From positions 1 to 44,052 of the forward strand of contig JAIERG010000072.1 in NCBI GenBank assembly GCA_019747095.1: 44,052 nt of DNA, read 5' to 3'. Positions 1-8,396 of this stretch are shown piece by piece (positions within the stretch are counted from its first letter, which is position 1; every line of letters begins with the position of its first letter). Origin of the DNA: Caulobacteraceae bacterium (lineage in GTDB: Bacteria; Pseudomonadota; Alphaproteobacteria; Caulobacterales; Caulobacteraceae). A program made the position numbers and the translations under genes. The notes under the pieces were generated by a model. The model did no database searches. It had not been told where the DNA came from and saw only the letters and a list, made by a program, of their open reading frames with translations.

Positions 1-377
1 ATCATGATCGGCACGAACCAGTTGCCGAAGCCGCCGATCATCGCCGGCATGACCATGAAGAAGATCATGATCAGGGCGTGCGCGGTGACCGTGACGTTGT
101 AGCCGTGCTTCGAGGCCTCGACGATGCCGAGCTGCTCGATCAGACCGCCGGGGACGAACCACTGCATGCCGGGCTCCGCCAGCTCGAGGCGGATGAAGCC
201 CGACAGGATGCCGCCGACGATGCCCGCCATGATGGCGAAGATCAGGTACAGCGTCCCGATGTCCTTGTGGTTGGTGGACAGGAACCAGCGGGTGAAGAAC
301 CCCGGCTTGTGATCGTGCTCCGCATGGGCGTTGTGGCCCGGAGCGATGTGGGTGTCGGCGGTGATGTCGGTGGCCAT
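1..377 (-). CDS. ctaD: Cytochrome c oxidase subunit I, N-terminal part (runs off window)
   Basis: This is the 5' end of the catalytic subunit of an aa3-type cytochrome c oxidase, an integral membrane protein of the respiratory chain. It is missing from the ORF track because it is open at the window edge. I read it on the minus strand from the ATG at 377. The protein begins [15 protein letters not shown], continues with the family hallmark [15 protein letters not shown], and reaches [10 protein letters not shown], where the His should be a low-spin heme a ligand, then [11 protein letters not shown]. About 125 codons are present. It starts 20 bases after the stop of ctaC, so the two are very probably one operon. 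The N-terminus is His-rich before the first helix. Confidence 0.95.
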   Translation of the reverse strand, partial: MATDITADTHIAPGHNAHAEHDHKPGFFTRWFLSTNHKDIGTLYLIFAIMAGIVGGILSGFIRLELAEPGMQWFVPGGLIEQLGIVEASKHGYNVTVTAHALIMIFFMVMPAMIGGFGNWFVPIM

Positions 378-397
378 GATCGGTATCAGTCTGACGA

Positions 398-1390
398 TTA
401 CTGCGCGGGGGCCGCGGCGGGCGCAGCGGCGCTCGGGGCGGCGGGGTTCGGGGCTTCGGCGACGGCCGGCTGGGCCACATCGGCAGCGGCCGGAGCCGCG
501 GTCGGGGCACTCGTCGTGCCCGCGGCCACCTGGGCGGCTGTTCCGCCCGGTGCCTCGGCGGTCGTAGCCGGGGTCATGGAGCCGCCCTTGGAGGCGCCCC
601 AGGCGGCGAACTCGGCTTCCGAGACCACATTGATCTGGATCGGCATGAAGGCGTGGTCGACGCCGCACAGCTCCGAGCACTGGCCGTAGAACACGCCTTC
701 GCGCTCTGCGCGGAACCAGGTCTCGTTGACGCGGCCCGGGATGGCGTCGGTCTTGAGGCCAAAGGCCGGCAGGGCGAAGGCGTGGATCACGTCAGACGCA
801 GTGACCAGAACGCGCACCGTCTTGCCAACAGGCACGACAATGGGCTCGTCCACCGCCAGGCGGAAGGGAACCCCCTGGGCCTGAGCCTCATCCTCGGGCA
901 GCATGTTGGAAATGTATTCCGGCACACCCTGGTCCGGATACTCATAGGCCCAGTTCCACTGGTTGCCGGTGGCCTTCACGGTCAGGTCCGGTGTCGGCAT
1001 GTCGTGGTAAGCGAACAGCAGGCGGAACGAGAACAGGGAGATACCGACCAGGATCATCACCGGCAGCACCGTCCAGACGATCTCGACCAGGGTGTTGTGG
1101 CTCCACTTGGCCGGGGTCGGGTTGGCCTTCTTGTTGTAGCGGACAACAACCCAGATCAGCAGGCCCAGCACCAGCAGGCAGATGCCTGTGATGATGGGCA
1201 TCAGAACGGCGTCATGGAAAAAATGCGCCTGGTGCTTCAGCGGCGAGGCAGCCGGCTGGAGGCCGATACCGCCCGGAGTGGGCTGGCCCATCAGGTCCTG
1301 CGCCCAGACGGGCGCGGCGAAGAAGACGGCGAGCGAGGCCGTGGCGGTTCCGCCGACGATCCCGTTCAGGGCGCGCTTGCCCAGACGCAT
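398..1390 (-). CDS. ctaC: Cytochrome c oxidase subunit II
   Basis: Subunit II takes electrons from cytochrome c through the CuA centre and passes them to subunit I. An N-terminal signal peptide ending near APVWAQD is followed by two transmembrane helices (about residues 60-85 and 105-125). Then comes a periplasmic cupredoxin domain with the CuA ligands: His in VIHAFALP, and CSELCG, DHAFM near residues 230-250. I chose the ATG at 1390 because GAGG lies 9 bases upstream and the signal peptide begins there; the ORF track starts 42 codons earlier without support. The last 60 or so residues are an Ala/Pro/Thr-rich tail beyond the usual family end. ctaD follows 20 bases later. Confidence 0.95.
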   Translation of the reverse strand: MRLGKRALNGIVGGTATASLAVFFAAPVWAQDLMGQPTPGGIGLQPAASPLKHQAHFFHDAVLMPIITGICLLVLGLLIWVVVRYNKKANPTPAKWSHNTLVEIVWTVLPVMILVGISLFSFRLLFAYHDMPTPDLTVKATGNQWNWAYEYPDQGVPEYISNMLPEDEAQAQGVPFRLAVDEPIVVPVGKTVRVLVTASDVIHAFALPAFGLKTDAIPGRVNETWFRAEREGVFYGQCSELCGVDHAFMPIQINVVSEAEFAAWGASKGGSMTPATTAEAPGGTAAQVAAGTTSAPTAAPAAADVAQPAVAEAPNPAAPSAAAPAAAPAQ

Positions 1391-1567
1391 GCGATTGTTC
1401 CTCATCCTGCTCAGTAAACCGGCCTCGACGACGAAGCGCCGATCCGACGTGACCCCTGTGTTGGCAGGGTTCGACGATTTCAGCCGGTCCTTATCGGTCA
1501 GGGCCCGCCTTGCCAAGCGATGGGACGACCCAATGGCGATTTGGCGCAGCCTAAAGCTTACGCGACG

Positions 1568-2545
1568 TCAGCAATCCGGACAGTCCGGGAGCACATCGGT
1601 CTCGAGCTGGAACGTCGTGTGCGAAATGCCGAATCGGTTTTTCGACAAAGACTGGGCTTCGGCGAGTAAAGCCTTCGGGTCGCCGCGCTCATGGACCAGA
1701 TGGGCGGTGAGGGCCGTTTTCGTGGTCGACAGGCCCCAAATGTGAAGATCGTGCACCGCGGTCACGCCGGGTAGATCGGCAAGCGCGGCTCGAACGGCGG
1801 CTACGCTGATCGACGTCGGCGCGGCATCGAGCGCCAGGTTCAATGACTCGCGAAACAGACCCCAAGTGCCCAGCACGATAACCGCCACGATCACCAGACT
1901 GACCACGGGATCGACAACACTCCAGCCGGTCAGCAGGATCAGTCCGCCGGAGACGACCACGCCCAGCGACACACCGGCGTCCGCCATCATGTGCAGATAG
2001 GCCCCCCGAGCGTTGAGGTCGTTGTGGTCCTTCATGAACATAAGCGCGGTGCCCAGGTTGATGACGAAGCCAACGCCGGCCACCGCGATGATTAGGCCGG
2101 ACTCGACCGGCGCGGGGTCGGCGATGCGGCGAACGGCCTCGAACGTGATGGCCCCGCAAGCGAAGATCAGCAGGATGGCATTGGCCAACGCCGCCAGAAC
2201 CGTTGCCTTGCCGAATCCATAGGTTCGGCTGGGTCCCGCAGCGCGTCGTGCCAACACGGCCGCTCCGCCCGCCATTGCCAGTCCCAGGACGTCGGACAGA
2301 TTGTGACCGGCATCGGCCAGAAGCGCCGTGGAACCCGACAGAACCCCAGCGATGGCTTCGCAAACGACGAAAGCCAGATTGACCACCAGGCCGACCCCAT
2401 AACGCCAATCACCGGTATCTACCGGCCCGTGGCTGTGCCCATGCCCGTGGTGATGGTGATGGCCGTGGTGCGCGTGATGGTGGCCATGACCATGATGGAC
2501 GTGGTCGTGATGCGGATGGTCCGCGTGGGAATGGCCGCCTGACAT
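1568..2545 (-). CDS. Cation diffusion facilitator family metal exporter, His-rich N-terminus
   Basis: An inner-membrane cation/proton antiporter of the CDF family (CzcD/ZitB/DmeF type) that exports Zn2+, Co2+ or a similar divalent ion. The first 40 residues hold more than twenty His (for example HGHGHHHAHHGHHHHHG), probably a metal-binding cytosolic tail. Six transmembrane helices follow. The HxxxD metal-site motifs typical of the family are visible in helices II (HNLSD) and V (HMMAD). A cytoplasmic ferredoxin-like domain with VHDLHIWGLS follows, and the protein ends in DCPDC, which could add thiol ligands. Start ATG at 2545 with AGG 8 bases upstream. It lies 9 bases after the six-helix membrane protein gene, so the two are an operon. 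The exact metal cannot be read from sequence. Confidence 0.92.
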   Translation of the reverse strand: MSGGHSHADHPHHDHVHHGHGHHHAHHGHHHHHGHGHSHGPVDTGDWRYGVGLVVNLAFVVCEAIAGVLSGSTALLADAGHNLSDVLGLAMAGGAAVLARRAAGPSRTYGFGKATVLAALANAILLIFACGAITFEAVRRIADPAPVESGLIIAVAGVGFVINLGTALMFMKDHNDLNARGAYLHMMADAGVSLGVVVSGGLILLTGWSVVDPVVSLVIVAVIVLGTWGLFRESLNLALDAAPTSISVAAVRAALADLPGVTAVHDLHIWGLSTTKTALTAHLVHERGDPKALLAEAQSLSKNRFGISHTTFQLETDVLPDCPDC

Positions 2546-2554
2546 TGTGCCAGC

Positions 2555-3214
2555 CTAGTGCTGGTGCGTCACGATAAGAAGGCCAATCACGATCAGGGCC
2601 AGACCCAGCACCGCGCCCTCGTACCGCGCCCACCGTTCCAGCCGAAGGATCGAAGCCCCGGCGCGCGCCAGAAGGGTGAAGACCGTCATCCCCAGCACGG
2701 TGCCCAAAGCAAAAGCGAGGGTCAGCAGGGCAAGCACGCCTGCCCCCTCGCCCGCCGCCGACATATAGATCGGCAGCAGGACCTCGCCGGGTGACAGAGC
2801 CATGATGCCGACCAAACCCCAGAAGGCGGCCGCGTGCGACACACTCGGCTCAGCCAGCTCCATGCCGGGTCCACCCGCCGGGACCGGTCGTCGCACCATC
2901 GCCCGGATCAGATAGAAACCACCAAAAACGAACAGCAGGCCAGCCGATAGCCACGGTAGGAGACCCTCGATCACAGTATCGAGCACCAGCCCAGCCGCAA
3001 CAATCAGGCTGCCGACAAAGACCGTCGAAGCCACATGGGCCAAACCCGCTGCCGTGACCGCCATCAGATTGCGCGTCAGGCTCCACCGTTGCGCCCGCCC
3101 GACCAGCACGAATGGCAACCAGTGCGTGGGCAAGGCCGCATGAAGAAAGGCTGCCGCGAGGCCGCCCCCGACAAGCGAGAGCAGGATGGGCTGTTCAAGG
3201 TCCGGGGGCGACAT
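2555..3214 (-). CDS. Six-helix membrane protein, putative metal transporter (NicO/HoxN/TauE-like)
   Basis: A 219-residue polytopic membrane protein with about six hydrophobic segments and an early His motif, LHAALPTHWLP, that recalls nickel/cobalt (HoxN/NicO) and related transporters. The family assignment rests on overall pattern and on context, not on a diagnostic motif. It is first in an operon with the His-rich CDF exporter, which supports a role in metal handling. A later loop, MALSPGEVLLPIYMSAAGEG, resembles the second half of a 3+3 helix repeat. The start is the ATG at 3214. Alternative: a DsbD/TauE-type transporter of another substrate. Confidence 0.8.
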   Translation of the reverse strand: MSPPDLEQPILLSLVGGGLAAAFLHAALPTHWLPFVLVGRAQRWSLTRNLMAVTAAGLAHVASTVFVGSLIVAAGLVLDTVIEGLLPWLSAGLLFVFGGFYLIRAMVRRPVPAGGPGMELAEPSVSHAAAFWGLVGIMALSPGEVLLPIYMSAAGEGAGVLALLTLAFALGTVLGMTVFTLLARAGASILRLERWARYEGAVLGLALIVIGLLIVTHQH

Positions 3215-3231
3215 CCCAGACCCTATAGCGT

Positions 3232-3244
3232 GTTACTTTATAAC
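3232..3244. promoter_or_regulatory. Inverted repeat GTTA-N5-TAAC, operator candidate for the metal-transport operon
   Basis: The 13-mer reads GTTATAAAGTAAC on the minus strand. It sits 18 bases before the start of the membrane protein gene and overlaps a plausible -10 element (TATAAA), with TTACAC 18 bases further upstream as -35. It differs at two positions from the GTTATAnTATAAC-like core of alphaproteobacterial Zur boxes. The palindrome is seen directly; the regulator is inferred, and an ArsR- or MerR-type metal sensor is an alternative. Confidence 0.45.
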
Positions 3245-3256
3245 GGTCGAGTGATT

Positions 3257-4573
3257 TCAGGTGTAAAGGCTGCGTCGATCCAGCGGGATGCCGCTGGGCC
3301 CGGCGCGGCGCCGTTGCGCTACGGTCTGATAGACAAGGATCGACCCCCGTTCGAAGCCCTTGGCGCACATGGCAAAGAAGATCAGCCAAAGTCGCGTCCG
3401 TTCCTCACCCACCATCGCGATCGCTTCTGAACGACGGGCCATGAGCCGGCGCGACCATTCAGCCGTTGTTCGCTGGAAGTGCTCGCGGAGGTCCTCGACG
3501 TCGAGTACTTCAAAGCCCAGCCTGCCCAGGTTGGTCACAGTCATGCCGATGGTATCCAGCTCCCCACCCGGGAAGATGAACCGGCTGATGGCGCGCGTCG
3601 CATGGGTCTGGGGCGCGATGTTGGCCGGATCGCTGCCGCCGCGCCGCACCGAGGCCTGATGGAAATAGAGGCCGCCGGGTTTCAGCAGCCGCTTCATCTC
3701 CAGAAAGTGCCGGTCGTGGTTTGCGAAACCGACGTGCTCAAACATCTCAACCTGGCTGATGGCATCGAAGTGATCGGACATGTCCAGATCGCGGTAGTCC
3801 CGCAGCTCCAGGGTGATCCGGTCCGAGAGGCCCAGCCGCTCGACCTTGGCACGGGCAAAGGCGAGCTGCTCCTCCGACAGGGTCACGCCGTGCACCGTCA
3901 CGCCGTAGTTCCGCGCCGCCCAGCACGACAGTCCGCCCCAGCCGCAACCGACATCGAGCAACCGCTGGTCCGGCTTGAGCCGCAGCTTCCTGCAGATCAG
4001 GTCCAGCTTGCGGGTCTGGGCCTCCTCCAGAGAGGTCGTGTCGTCGGCGTAGTAGGCGCTGGAATAGACCATCTCCGGATCGAGGAAGAGGCCGTAGAAA
4101 TCGTTGCCGACATCGTAGTGGAACTGGATGAAGTCCTTGTCCCTGCGCGCCGCCTTGTCCTGGCGCTGGCCCGCCATGCCCTCCACGTCATAGGCGGCGT
4201 CGCCGACATCGCGCGTCTTTCCGCCCATGAGGAAGGGCAGCAGCTCGCGCGCGATCAGACCCTTGTCGACGCGGCGCGGAAGATGAACCGCGCGGCCATG
4301 ATCCCAGCGTCCCGCCGCTTCCAGAGGGCTGCCACCCTCGATTCGTACATCACCCGCGCCATAGAGCTCGAACAGGGTCATCAGGCTGGGCCTGAGGATC
4401 AAACGCCGGACTGCGCCCGGGTTGGTAAGGACGATACGGATATCGTCGCGCGCGTTCGGCCCCAGCGGCAGGACCTCGCCGGTCCAGAGCTGGAGCGACA
4501 GATCGGCCTGCAGATGCGTGGCGACATGCGAAGCGATCCTTCGCGCAGCCTGGACCCTGCGGTCTTCGGTCAT
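3257..4573 (-). CDS. cfa: Cyclopropane-fatty-acyl-phospholipid synthase
   Basis: Transfers a methylene group from S-adenosylmethionine to the double bond of unsaturated acyl chains of membrane phospholipids. The N-terminal lipid-binding region (about 1-130) contains LFELYGAGDVRIEGG. The methyltransferase domain has FIQFHYDVGNDFY, the SAM loop LLDVGCGWGGLS, and VEMFEHVG, all typical of Cfa/CmaS proteins; the 438-residue length also fits. I moved the start to the ATG at 4573 (MTEDRRVQAARR) because the upstream part of the ORF overlaps pgsA. It begins 7 bases after the pgsA stop, so the two membrane-lipid genes form an operon. Confidence 0.93.
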   Translation of the reverse strand: MTEDRRVQAARRIASHVATHLQADLSLQLWTGEVLPLGPNARDDIRIVLTNPGAVRRLILRPSLMTLFELYGAGDVRIEGGSPLEAAGRWDHGRAVHLPRRVDKGLIARELLPFLMGGKTRDVGDAAYDVEGMAGQRQDKAARRDKDFIQFHYDVGNDFYGLFLDPEMVYSSAYYADDTTSLEEAQTRKLDLICRKLRLKPDQRLLDVGCGWGGLSCWAARNYGVTVHGVTLSEEQLAFARAKVERLGLSDRITLELRDYRDLDMSDHFDAISQVEMFEHVGFANHDRHFLEMKRLLKPGGLYFHQASVRRGGSDPANIAPQTHATRAISRFIFPGGELDTIGMTVTNLGRLGFEVLDVEDLREHFQRTTAEWSRRLMARRSEAIAMVGEERTRLWLIFFAMCAKGFERGSILVYQTVAQRRRAGPSGIPLDRRSLYT

Positions 4574-4580
4574 GCCGGCC

Positions 4581-5219
4581 TCAATCTTCGGGTTCAGCCA
4601 GCGAGCGGCGCGCTGTGTCGAAATACTGCCAGCCGGTCCACACGGTGGCGATGGCGGCAAACCAGATCAGGGTGTCCGCGAAAAGCTGGAACCAGGGCAG
4701 GTAGTCGAACTCAAGCCCGAAACCGTCCCAGTTTCGAGCGAACAGCTGGGCACCCAGCGCCACCAGCTGGACTGTCGTTTTCCATTTGGCAAGCGTCGTG
4801 ACCTCCAGGGTGACCCGACCGGCCACGGTTTCGCGCAGGGCCGAGACGGCGAATTCACGGAACAGGATCAGACCGCAGGGAATGGCGATTTGCGGAACAC
4901 TACCGGACGTCAGCACGCCCAGGATGGCCCCGGTCACCAGAACCTTGTCGGCGATGGGGTCCAGAATGGCACCCCAGCGTGTCGTGGCGTTCCACCGCCG
5001 CGCCAGATAGCCATCGATCCAATCCGTCGAGGCCGCGATCACGAAGATGTAGAAGGCCGCACGATACAGTCCGAACTGATCTTCAGGGCTCAGATAGGAC
5101 GACAGGACCGGAACACCGCCTGTCGCTCCAGCCAGGATCAGAAACATCACCACGCCGGCGATCAGACGCAAACCAGTCAGGATATTGGGGATCGGATTGG
5201 CGCGATGAGGGTGAGACAT
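4581..5219 (-). CDS. pgsA: CDP-diacylglycerol-glycerol-3-phosphate 3-phosphatidyltransferase
   Basis: Makes phosphatidylglycerophosphate from CDP-diacylglycerol and glycerol-3-phosphate, the committed step to phosphatidylglycerol and cardiolipin. The CDP-alcohol phosphatidyltransferase signature D-x2-D-G-x2-A-R-x8-G-x3-D-x3-D is complete: DWIDGYLAR, then GAILDPIADK. About five transmembrane helices, 212 residues. The start MSHPHRANPIPNILT at 5219 is chosen because this is where the family begins, and AAGG lies upstream; the ORF track extends about 120 codons into non-homologous sequence. Upstream of cfa in the same operon. Confidence 0.94.
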   Translation of the reverse strand: MSHPHRANPIPNILTGLRLIAGVVMFLILAGATGGVPVLSSYLSPEDQFGLYRAAFYIFVIAASTDWIDGYLARRWNATTRWGAILDPIADKVLVTGAILGVLTSGSVPQIAIPCGLILFREFAVSALRETVAGRVTLEVTTLAKWKTTVQLVALGAQLFARNWDGFGLEFDYLPWFQLFADTLIWFAAIATVWTGWQYFDTARRSLAEPED

Positions 5220-5281
5220 AGGAGCCTTCAGGACTGTCACGACGGCAATGCCACGCTTTGCCGCGCGAGGCGAACACCAGA

Positions 5282-5908
5282 TCAGTCCAGCGTTTCGAAA
5301 CGGGGCTTTTCGGTCAACACCCTCAGAACGCCATCGGCGATCCCGAAGTGGACACCGCTCAGGGCAAGCGTTCCCCCAGCCTCGCGCTCCGCGATCCAGG
5401 GAAAGGTGCGCAAATTCTCCAGAGACAGGCGAACGACCGCCTCCTCGGTCATCTGCGCGACCTCCTGAGGCGCGCAAGACTCGGCGACACGGCGAACGAT
5501 CGGCGCGCCTTGCTGAACCCATGGAGCCACAAAGTCCTGACAGTTGGCTGGAGCGCCGTGAACCATGGCGTTGACCCCGCCGCACTGGGCATGCCCCATG
5601 ACCATGATGCGCCGAACGCCGAGCACCTTCACGCCGAACTCCAGGGCCGCCGAGACGCCATGCAGTTGTCCGTCCGGCTGATACGGCGGGACCAGGTTGG
5701 CGACGTTGCGGACGACGAAAAGCTGTCCGGGCGCGGTGTCAAAGATCAAGGCCGGATCGGCGCGGCTGTCCGAGCAGGCGACGACCAGGGTGTGAGGCTT
5801 CTGGCCCTCAACGGCGAGCGCCTCGTACTGGGCCCGGGCTTCGGGCCAGTGGCCTTCACGAAAGCGCCGATATCCGGCGAGGAGGGCGGCTTGGGAGTGT
5901 TGGGGCAT
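5282..5908 (-). CDS. Beta-class carbonic anhydrase
   Basis: Cytosolic zinc enzyme interconverting CO2 and bicarbonate. Zinc ligands are visible as Cys in VVACSDSR (with the Asp-Arg dyad) and His and Cys in MVMGHAQCGGV; the region FVVRNVANLVPPY is also diagnostic of beta carbonic anhydrases. 208 residues, normal length. The ORF track starts at a TTG (5929); the ATG at 5908 (MPQHSQAALLAGYRRF) agrees better with where the family begins. It stands alone, 60 bases upstream of pgsA on the same strand. Confidence 0.93.
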   Translation of the reverse strand: MPQHSQAALLAGYRRFREGHWPEARAQYEALAVEGQKPHTLVVACSDSRADPALIFDTAPGQLFVVRNVANLVPPYQPDGQLHGVSAALEFGVKVLGVRRIMVMGHAQCGGVNAMVHGAPANCQDFVAPWVQQGAPIVRRVAESCAPQEVAQMTEEAVVRLSLENLRTFPWIAEREAGGTLALSGVHFGIADGVLRVLTEKPRFETLD

Positions 5909-5992
5909 AGGCTCGGTACTGATGATCAATCGACACTAGGCGACGGCGCGGGCTCAAGACTCTGTAGGCTGCTGGCCCGGCGTTGACGGTTG

Positions 5993-6310
5993 CTACCGAC
6001 TGCGGCCCTTCCCATCAATCAAAACGGCCTGCTGCCAATGACCGGGCACCTTGTCCGCGCGGTGACTGCAACCCGCCCAGCAGCACGGCCGAGACTTGCC
6101 CTCAAGCAGTTCGCCTATCGTCCGTTCGATACGCCGCTCGCGGGTCGCGGCCTGCTTGGCATCCTCGATCCAGCAGATGAACTCATTGCGACCCAGAGGT
6201 GTCAGGCCCTGCCAAAGGTTGAAGGCACGGGCGTCCGAGCCCAGAGCGGCCTCCAGATCCCGAGGCACCACATGAACCACACCTTGAGCCGGTTCAGTCA
6301 TCCTAGTCAT
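5993..6310 (-). CDS. YdeI/OmpD-associated family protein
   Basis: A 105-residue protein whose C-terminal half, NEFICWIEDAKQAATRERR followed by IERTIGELLEGK and PCCWAGCSHR, matches the conserved end of the YdeI/OmpD-associated ('bacteriocin-protection') family. It looks like a short version carrying mainly the C-terminal helical part. The start may be the ATG at 6310 or the one three codons later (6301). It lies 25 bases after the uvrC stop on the same strand and may be cotranscribed with it. The molecular role of this family is not established. Confidence 0.78.
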   Translation of the reverse strand: MTRMTEPAQGVVHVVPRDLEAALGSDARAFNLWQGLTPLGRNEFICWIEDAKQAATRERRIERTIGELLEGKSRPCCWAGCSHRADKVPGHWQQAVLIDGKGRSR

Positions 6311-6335
6311 CAGAGTCCACGACCCTCAGCCGCCC

Positions 6336-8240
6336 CTAACCCGCCGTGTTCGGGTGGAAGAACCCATGAATGCGCTCGGCCAGAGCCTGGTTCACGCCTT
6401 CGACCTTCAGCAGATCGGCGACCGAGGCGCGCGAAACGCCCTTGGCTGAGCCGAAGGCATGCAGAAGGGCGCGCTTGCGGCCCGGGCCGACGCCCTCGAT
6501 CTCGTCGAGCGGGTTCTTCTTGATGTCCATGGCCCGGCGCTTGGCGTGGGCCCCGTTTGCGAAGCGATGGGCCTCGTCCCTCAGCCGCTGGATGTAGTAA
6601 AGCGCTGCCGACTTCTTCGGCAGCATGAAGGGCGGCTTGCCCGATACGAAGAAGCGCTCCAGCCCCGCGTCGCGGTCCGGCCCCTTGGCCACACCAACGG
6701 CCGTGATGTCCTCCAAGCCCAGGTCGGCCAGCACGGCCTGCACTTCCGCCAGCTGGCCCGCCCCGCCGTCGATCAGCAAGAGGTCGGGGCGCACCACCTC
6801 TTCGGCCCCCTCCTCCTCGTCCTTGACCAGGCGGGAGAAGCGGCGGCGCATGACCTCGCGCATCATGCCGTAGTCGTCGCCGGGGGTCAGGTCGGTCCCC
6901 TTGATATTGAACTTGCGGTACTGCGACTTCTGGAAGCCCTCGGGCCCCGCCACGATCATGCCGCCCACGGCGTTCGAACCCTGGATGTGGGCATTGTCGT
7001 AGACCTCGATCCGCTCGGGCCGGCTCTCCAGCCCGAAGGCCTCGCAGACCTCGTCCAGGATCTTCGATTGGGCCGAGCTCTCGGCCAGCTTCCTGCCCAG
7101 GGCTTCCCGCGCATTGGTCAGGGCGTGGTCGACCAGCCCCTTGCGGTCGCCCCGCATCGGCCGCTCGATGGAGACCACCCGGCGACCGTCCGCCTGCTTG
7201 GCCTTCATCGAAAAGGCTTCTTCCAGCAGCTCCTTCTCGAAGGGCGCGACGTTGACCAGGATCAGCCGCGGGACCGGCTTGTCCTCGTAGAACTGGCCCA
7301 GGAAGGCCGACAGGATTTCCGGATCGGTGTCGGACTTGTCCACGCGCGGGAAATAGGCCCGCCCGCCCCAGTTCTGGCCACCGCGATAGAAAAACACCTG
7401 CACGCACGCCTGCCCGCCTTCGCTGAACAGGGCGAAGACGTCGGCCTCGGCCACCCCGTCGGCGTTGACCGAACTCTCCATCGAAATGGCCGACAGCGCC
7501 CGGATGCGGTCCCGCACGCGAGCCGCCTGCTCGAAGTCCATCCGCTCAGCGGCGTCCGTCATCTCCTGCGACAGCCGGCCGATGACGGCACGCGACTTGC
7601 CGCGCAGGAACAGCGAGGCCTCCTCGACCAGATCGCCGTAGTCCTCCAGCGAGATCAGGCCGGTGCAGGGGGCCGAGCAGCGCTTGATCTGGTGCAGCAT
7701 GCAGGGGCGGGTGCGGGTCTCGTAGACGCTGTCCGAGCAGGACCGCAGGAGAAACGCCTTTTGCAACGTCGTCAGGGTGCGGTTGACCGCCCAAGTCGAG
7801 GCGAACGGCCCGAAATAGTCGCCGGGCGTGGCATGGGCGCCGCGATGCTTTCTCACCTGAGGCGCGCGGTGGTCCTTTCGGATCATCAGCTCGGCGAAGG
7901 ACTTATCGTCCCTGAGCACCACGTTGAAGCGAGGCTTCAGCTTCTTGATGAAGTTGGATTCGAGGAGCAACGCCTCGGTCTCCGACGCCGTGACCACCAG
8001 CTCCATCGAGCGGGTCAGGGAGACCATCAGGCCGATGCGCTGGGTGTGGAACCGCCCTTGCGCATACTGCAGGATGCGCTTCTTCAGCGACTTGGCCTTG
8101 CCGACGTACAGACACGTCCCATCCTCGCCGTACATTCGATAGACGCCGGGCTTGTCGGGCGCGCGCCGGGCCTCGTCGCGGATCAGGTCGGCGGCGATAA
8201 GCGTCTGGGGCGCGTCGAGGGAGGGCGTGTCGGAGGGCAT
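6336..8240 (-). CDS. uvrC: UvrABC system protein C (excinuclease)
   Basis: The dual-incision nuclease of nucleotide excision repair, which acts on the UvrB-DNA complex. Domain order is complete: GIY-YIG nuclease (KPGVYRMYGEDGTCLYVGKA, about 30-110), UVR helical hairpin that contacts UvrB (MDFEQAARVRDRIRAL, about 225-260), the RNase H-like 5' nuclease domain (RPERIEVYDNAHIQGSNAVG, about 400-560) and a C-terminal helix-hairpin-helix pair (IEGVGPGRKRALLHAFGS). 634 residues. The start chosen is MPSDTPSLDAPQ at 8240; the ORF track's ATG 18 codons upstream has no better ribosome site. Divergent from rplU. uvrB lies at the far end of the window. Confidence 0.96.
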   Translation of the reverse strand: MPSDTPSLDAPQTLIAADLIRDEARRAPDKPGVYRMYGEDGTCLYVGKAKSLKKRILQYAQGRFHTQRIGLMVSLTRSMELVVTASETEALLLESNFIKKLKPRFNVVLRDDKSFAELMIRKDHRAPQVRKHRGAHATPGDYFGPFASTWAVNRTLTTLQKAFLLRSCSDSVYETRTRPCMLHQIKRCSAPCTGLISLEDYGDLVEEASLFLRGKSRAVIGRLSQEMTDAAERMDFEQAARVRDRIRALSAISMESSVNADGVAEADVFALFSEGGQACVQVFFYRGGQNWGGRAYFPRVDKSDTDPEILSAFLGQFYEDKPVPRLILVNVAPFEKELLEEAFSMKAKQADGRRVVSIERPMRGDRKGLVDHALTNAREALGRKLAESSAQSKILDEVCEAFGLESRPERIEVYDNAHIQGSNAVGGMIVAGPEGFQKSQYRKFNIKGTDLTPGDDYGMMREVMRRRFSRLVKDEEEGAEEVVRPDLLLIDGGAGQLAEVQAVLADLGLEDITAVGVAKGPDRDAGLERFFVSGKPPFMLPKKSAALYYIQRLRDEAHRFANGAHAKRRAMDIKKNPLDEIEGVGPGRKRALLHAFGSAKGVSRASVADLLKVEGVNQALAERIHGFFHPNTAG

Positions 8241-8299
8241 CACAGGCAATATAGGGGCACGGCAAGCCGCGTCACGGCCCGGTTTCGCGGCCATTTGCG

Positions 8300-8328
8300 T
8301 TGACTCGGGTGCGGCTCTTGTCTATGTC
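8300..8328 (+). promoter_or_regulatory. Probable rplU-rpmA promoter
   Basis: TTGACT (8300-8305) and TATGTC (8323-8328) are separated by exactly 17 bases, in the uvrC/rplU intergenic region and pointing toward rplU. Transcription would start near 8335, immediately before a strong hairpin. Seen directly; not tested. Confidence 0.6.
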
Positions 8329-8337
8329 GCCGCTCTT

Positions 8338-8375
8338 CGCCCGCGGGGGGTCCTCCGGCGGGCGCATTCTTTTTC
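8338..8375 (+). promoter_or_regulatory. Terminator-like hairpin in the rplU leader (attenuator or 5' stabiliser)
   Basis: CGCCCGC (8338-8344) pairs perfectly with GCGGGCG (8358-8364). After one G-G mismatch, GGGG pairs with the inner CTCC as four more pairs, one a G-T wobble. The stem is followed by CATTCTTTTT, so it has the shape of an intrinsic terminator. It lies between the rplU promoter and its ribosome site (GAGG, 7 bases before the ATG at 8397). No plus-strand gene lies upstream that it could simply terminate. Confidence 0.5.
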
Positions 8376-8396
8376 GCGTTAAGCCGAGGCCTCAAC

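Noticed and set aside
3479-4801. 440-residue plus-strand ORF across cfa and pgsA
   Set aside because: Spans two well-supported minus-strand genes and their junction; composition is that of a complement frame.
5258-5986. 242-residue plus-strand ORF antisense to carbonic anhydrase
   Set aside because: Carbonic anhydrase on the minus strand has all zinc ligands; nothing recognisable in this frame.
6459-8303. 614-residue plus-strand ORF antisense to uvrC
   Set aside because: Low-complexity composition typical of the reverse frame of a GC-rich gene; uvrC on the other strand has every domain intact.
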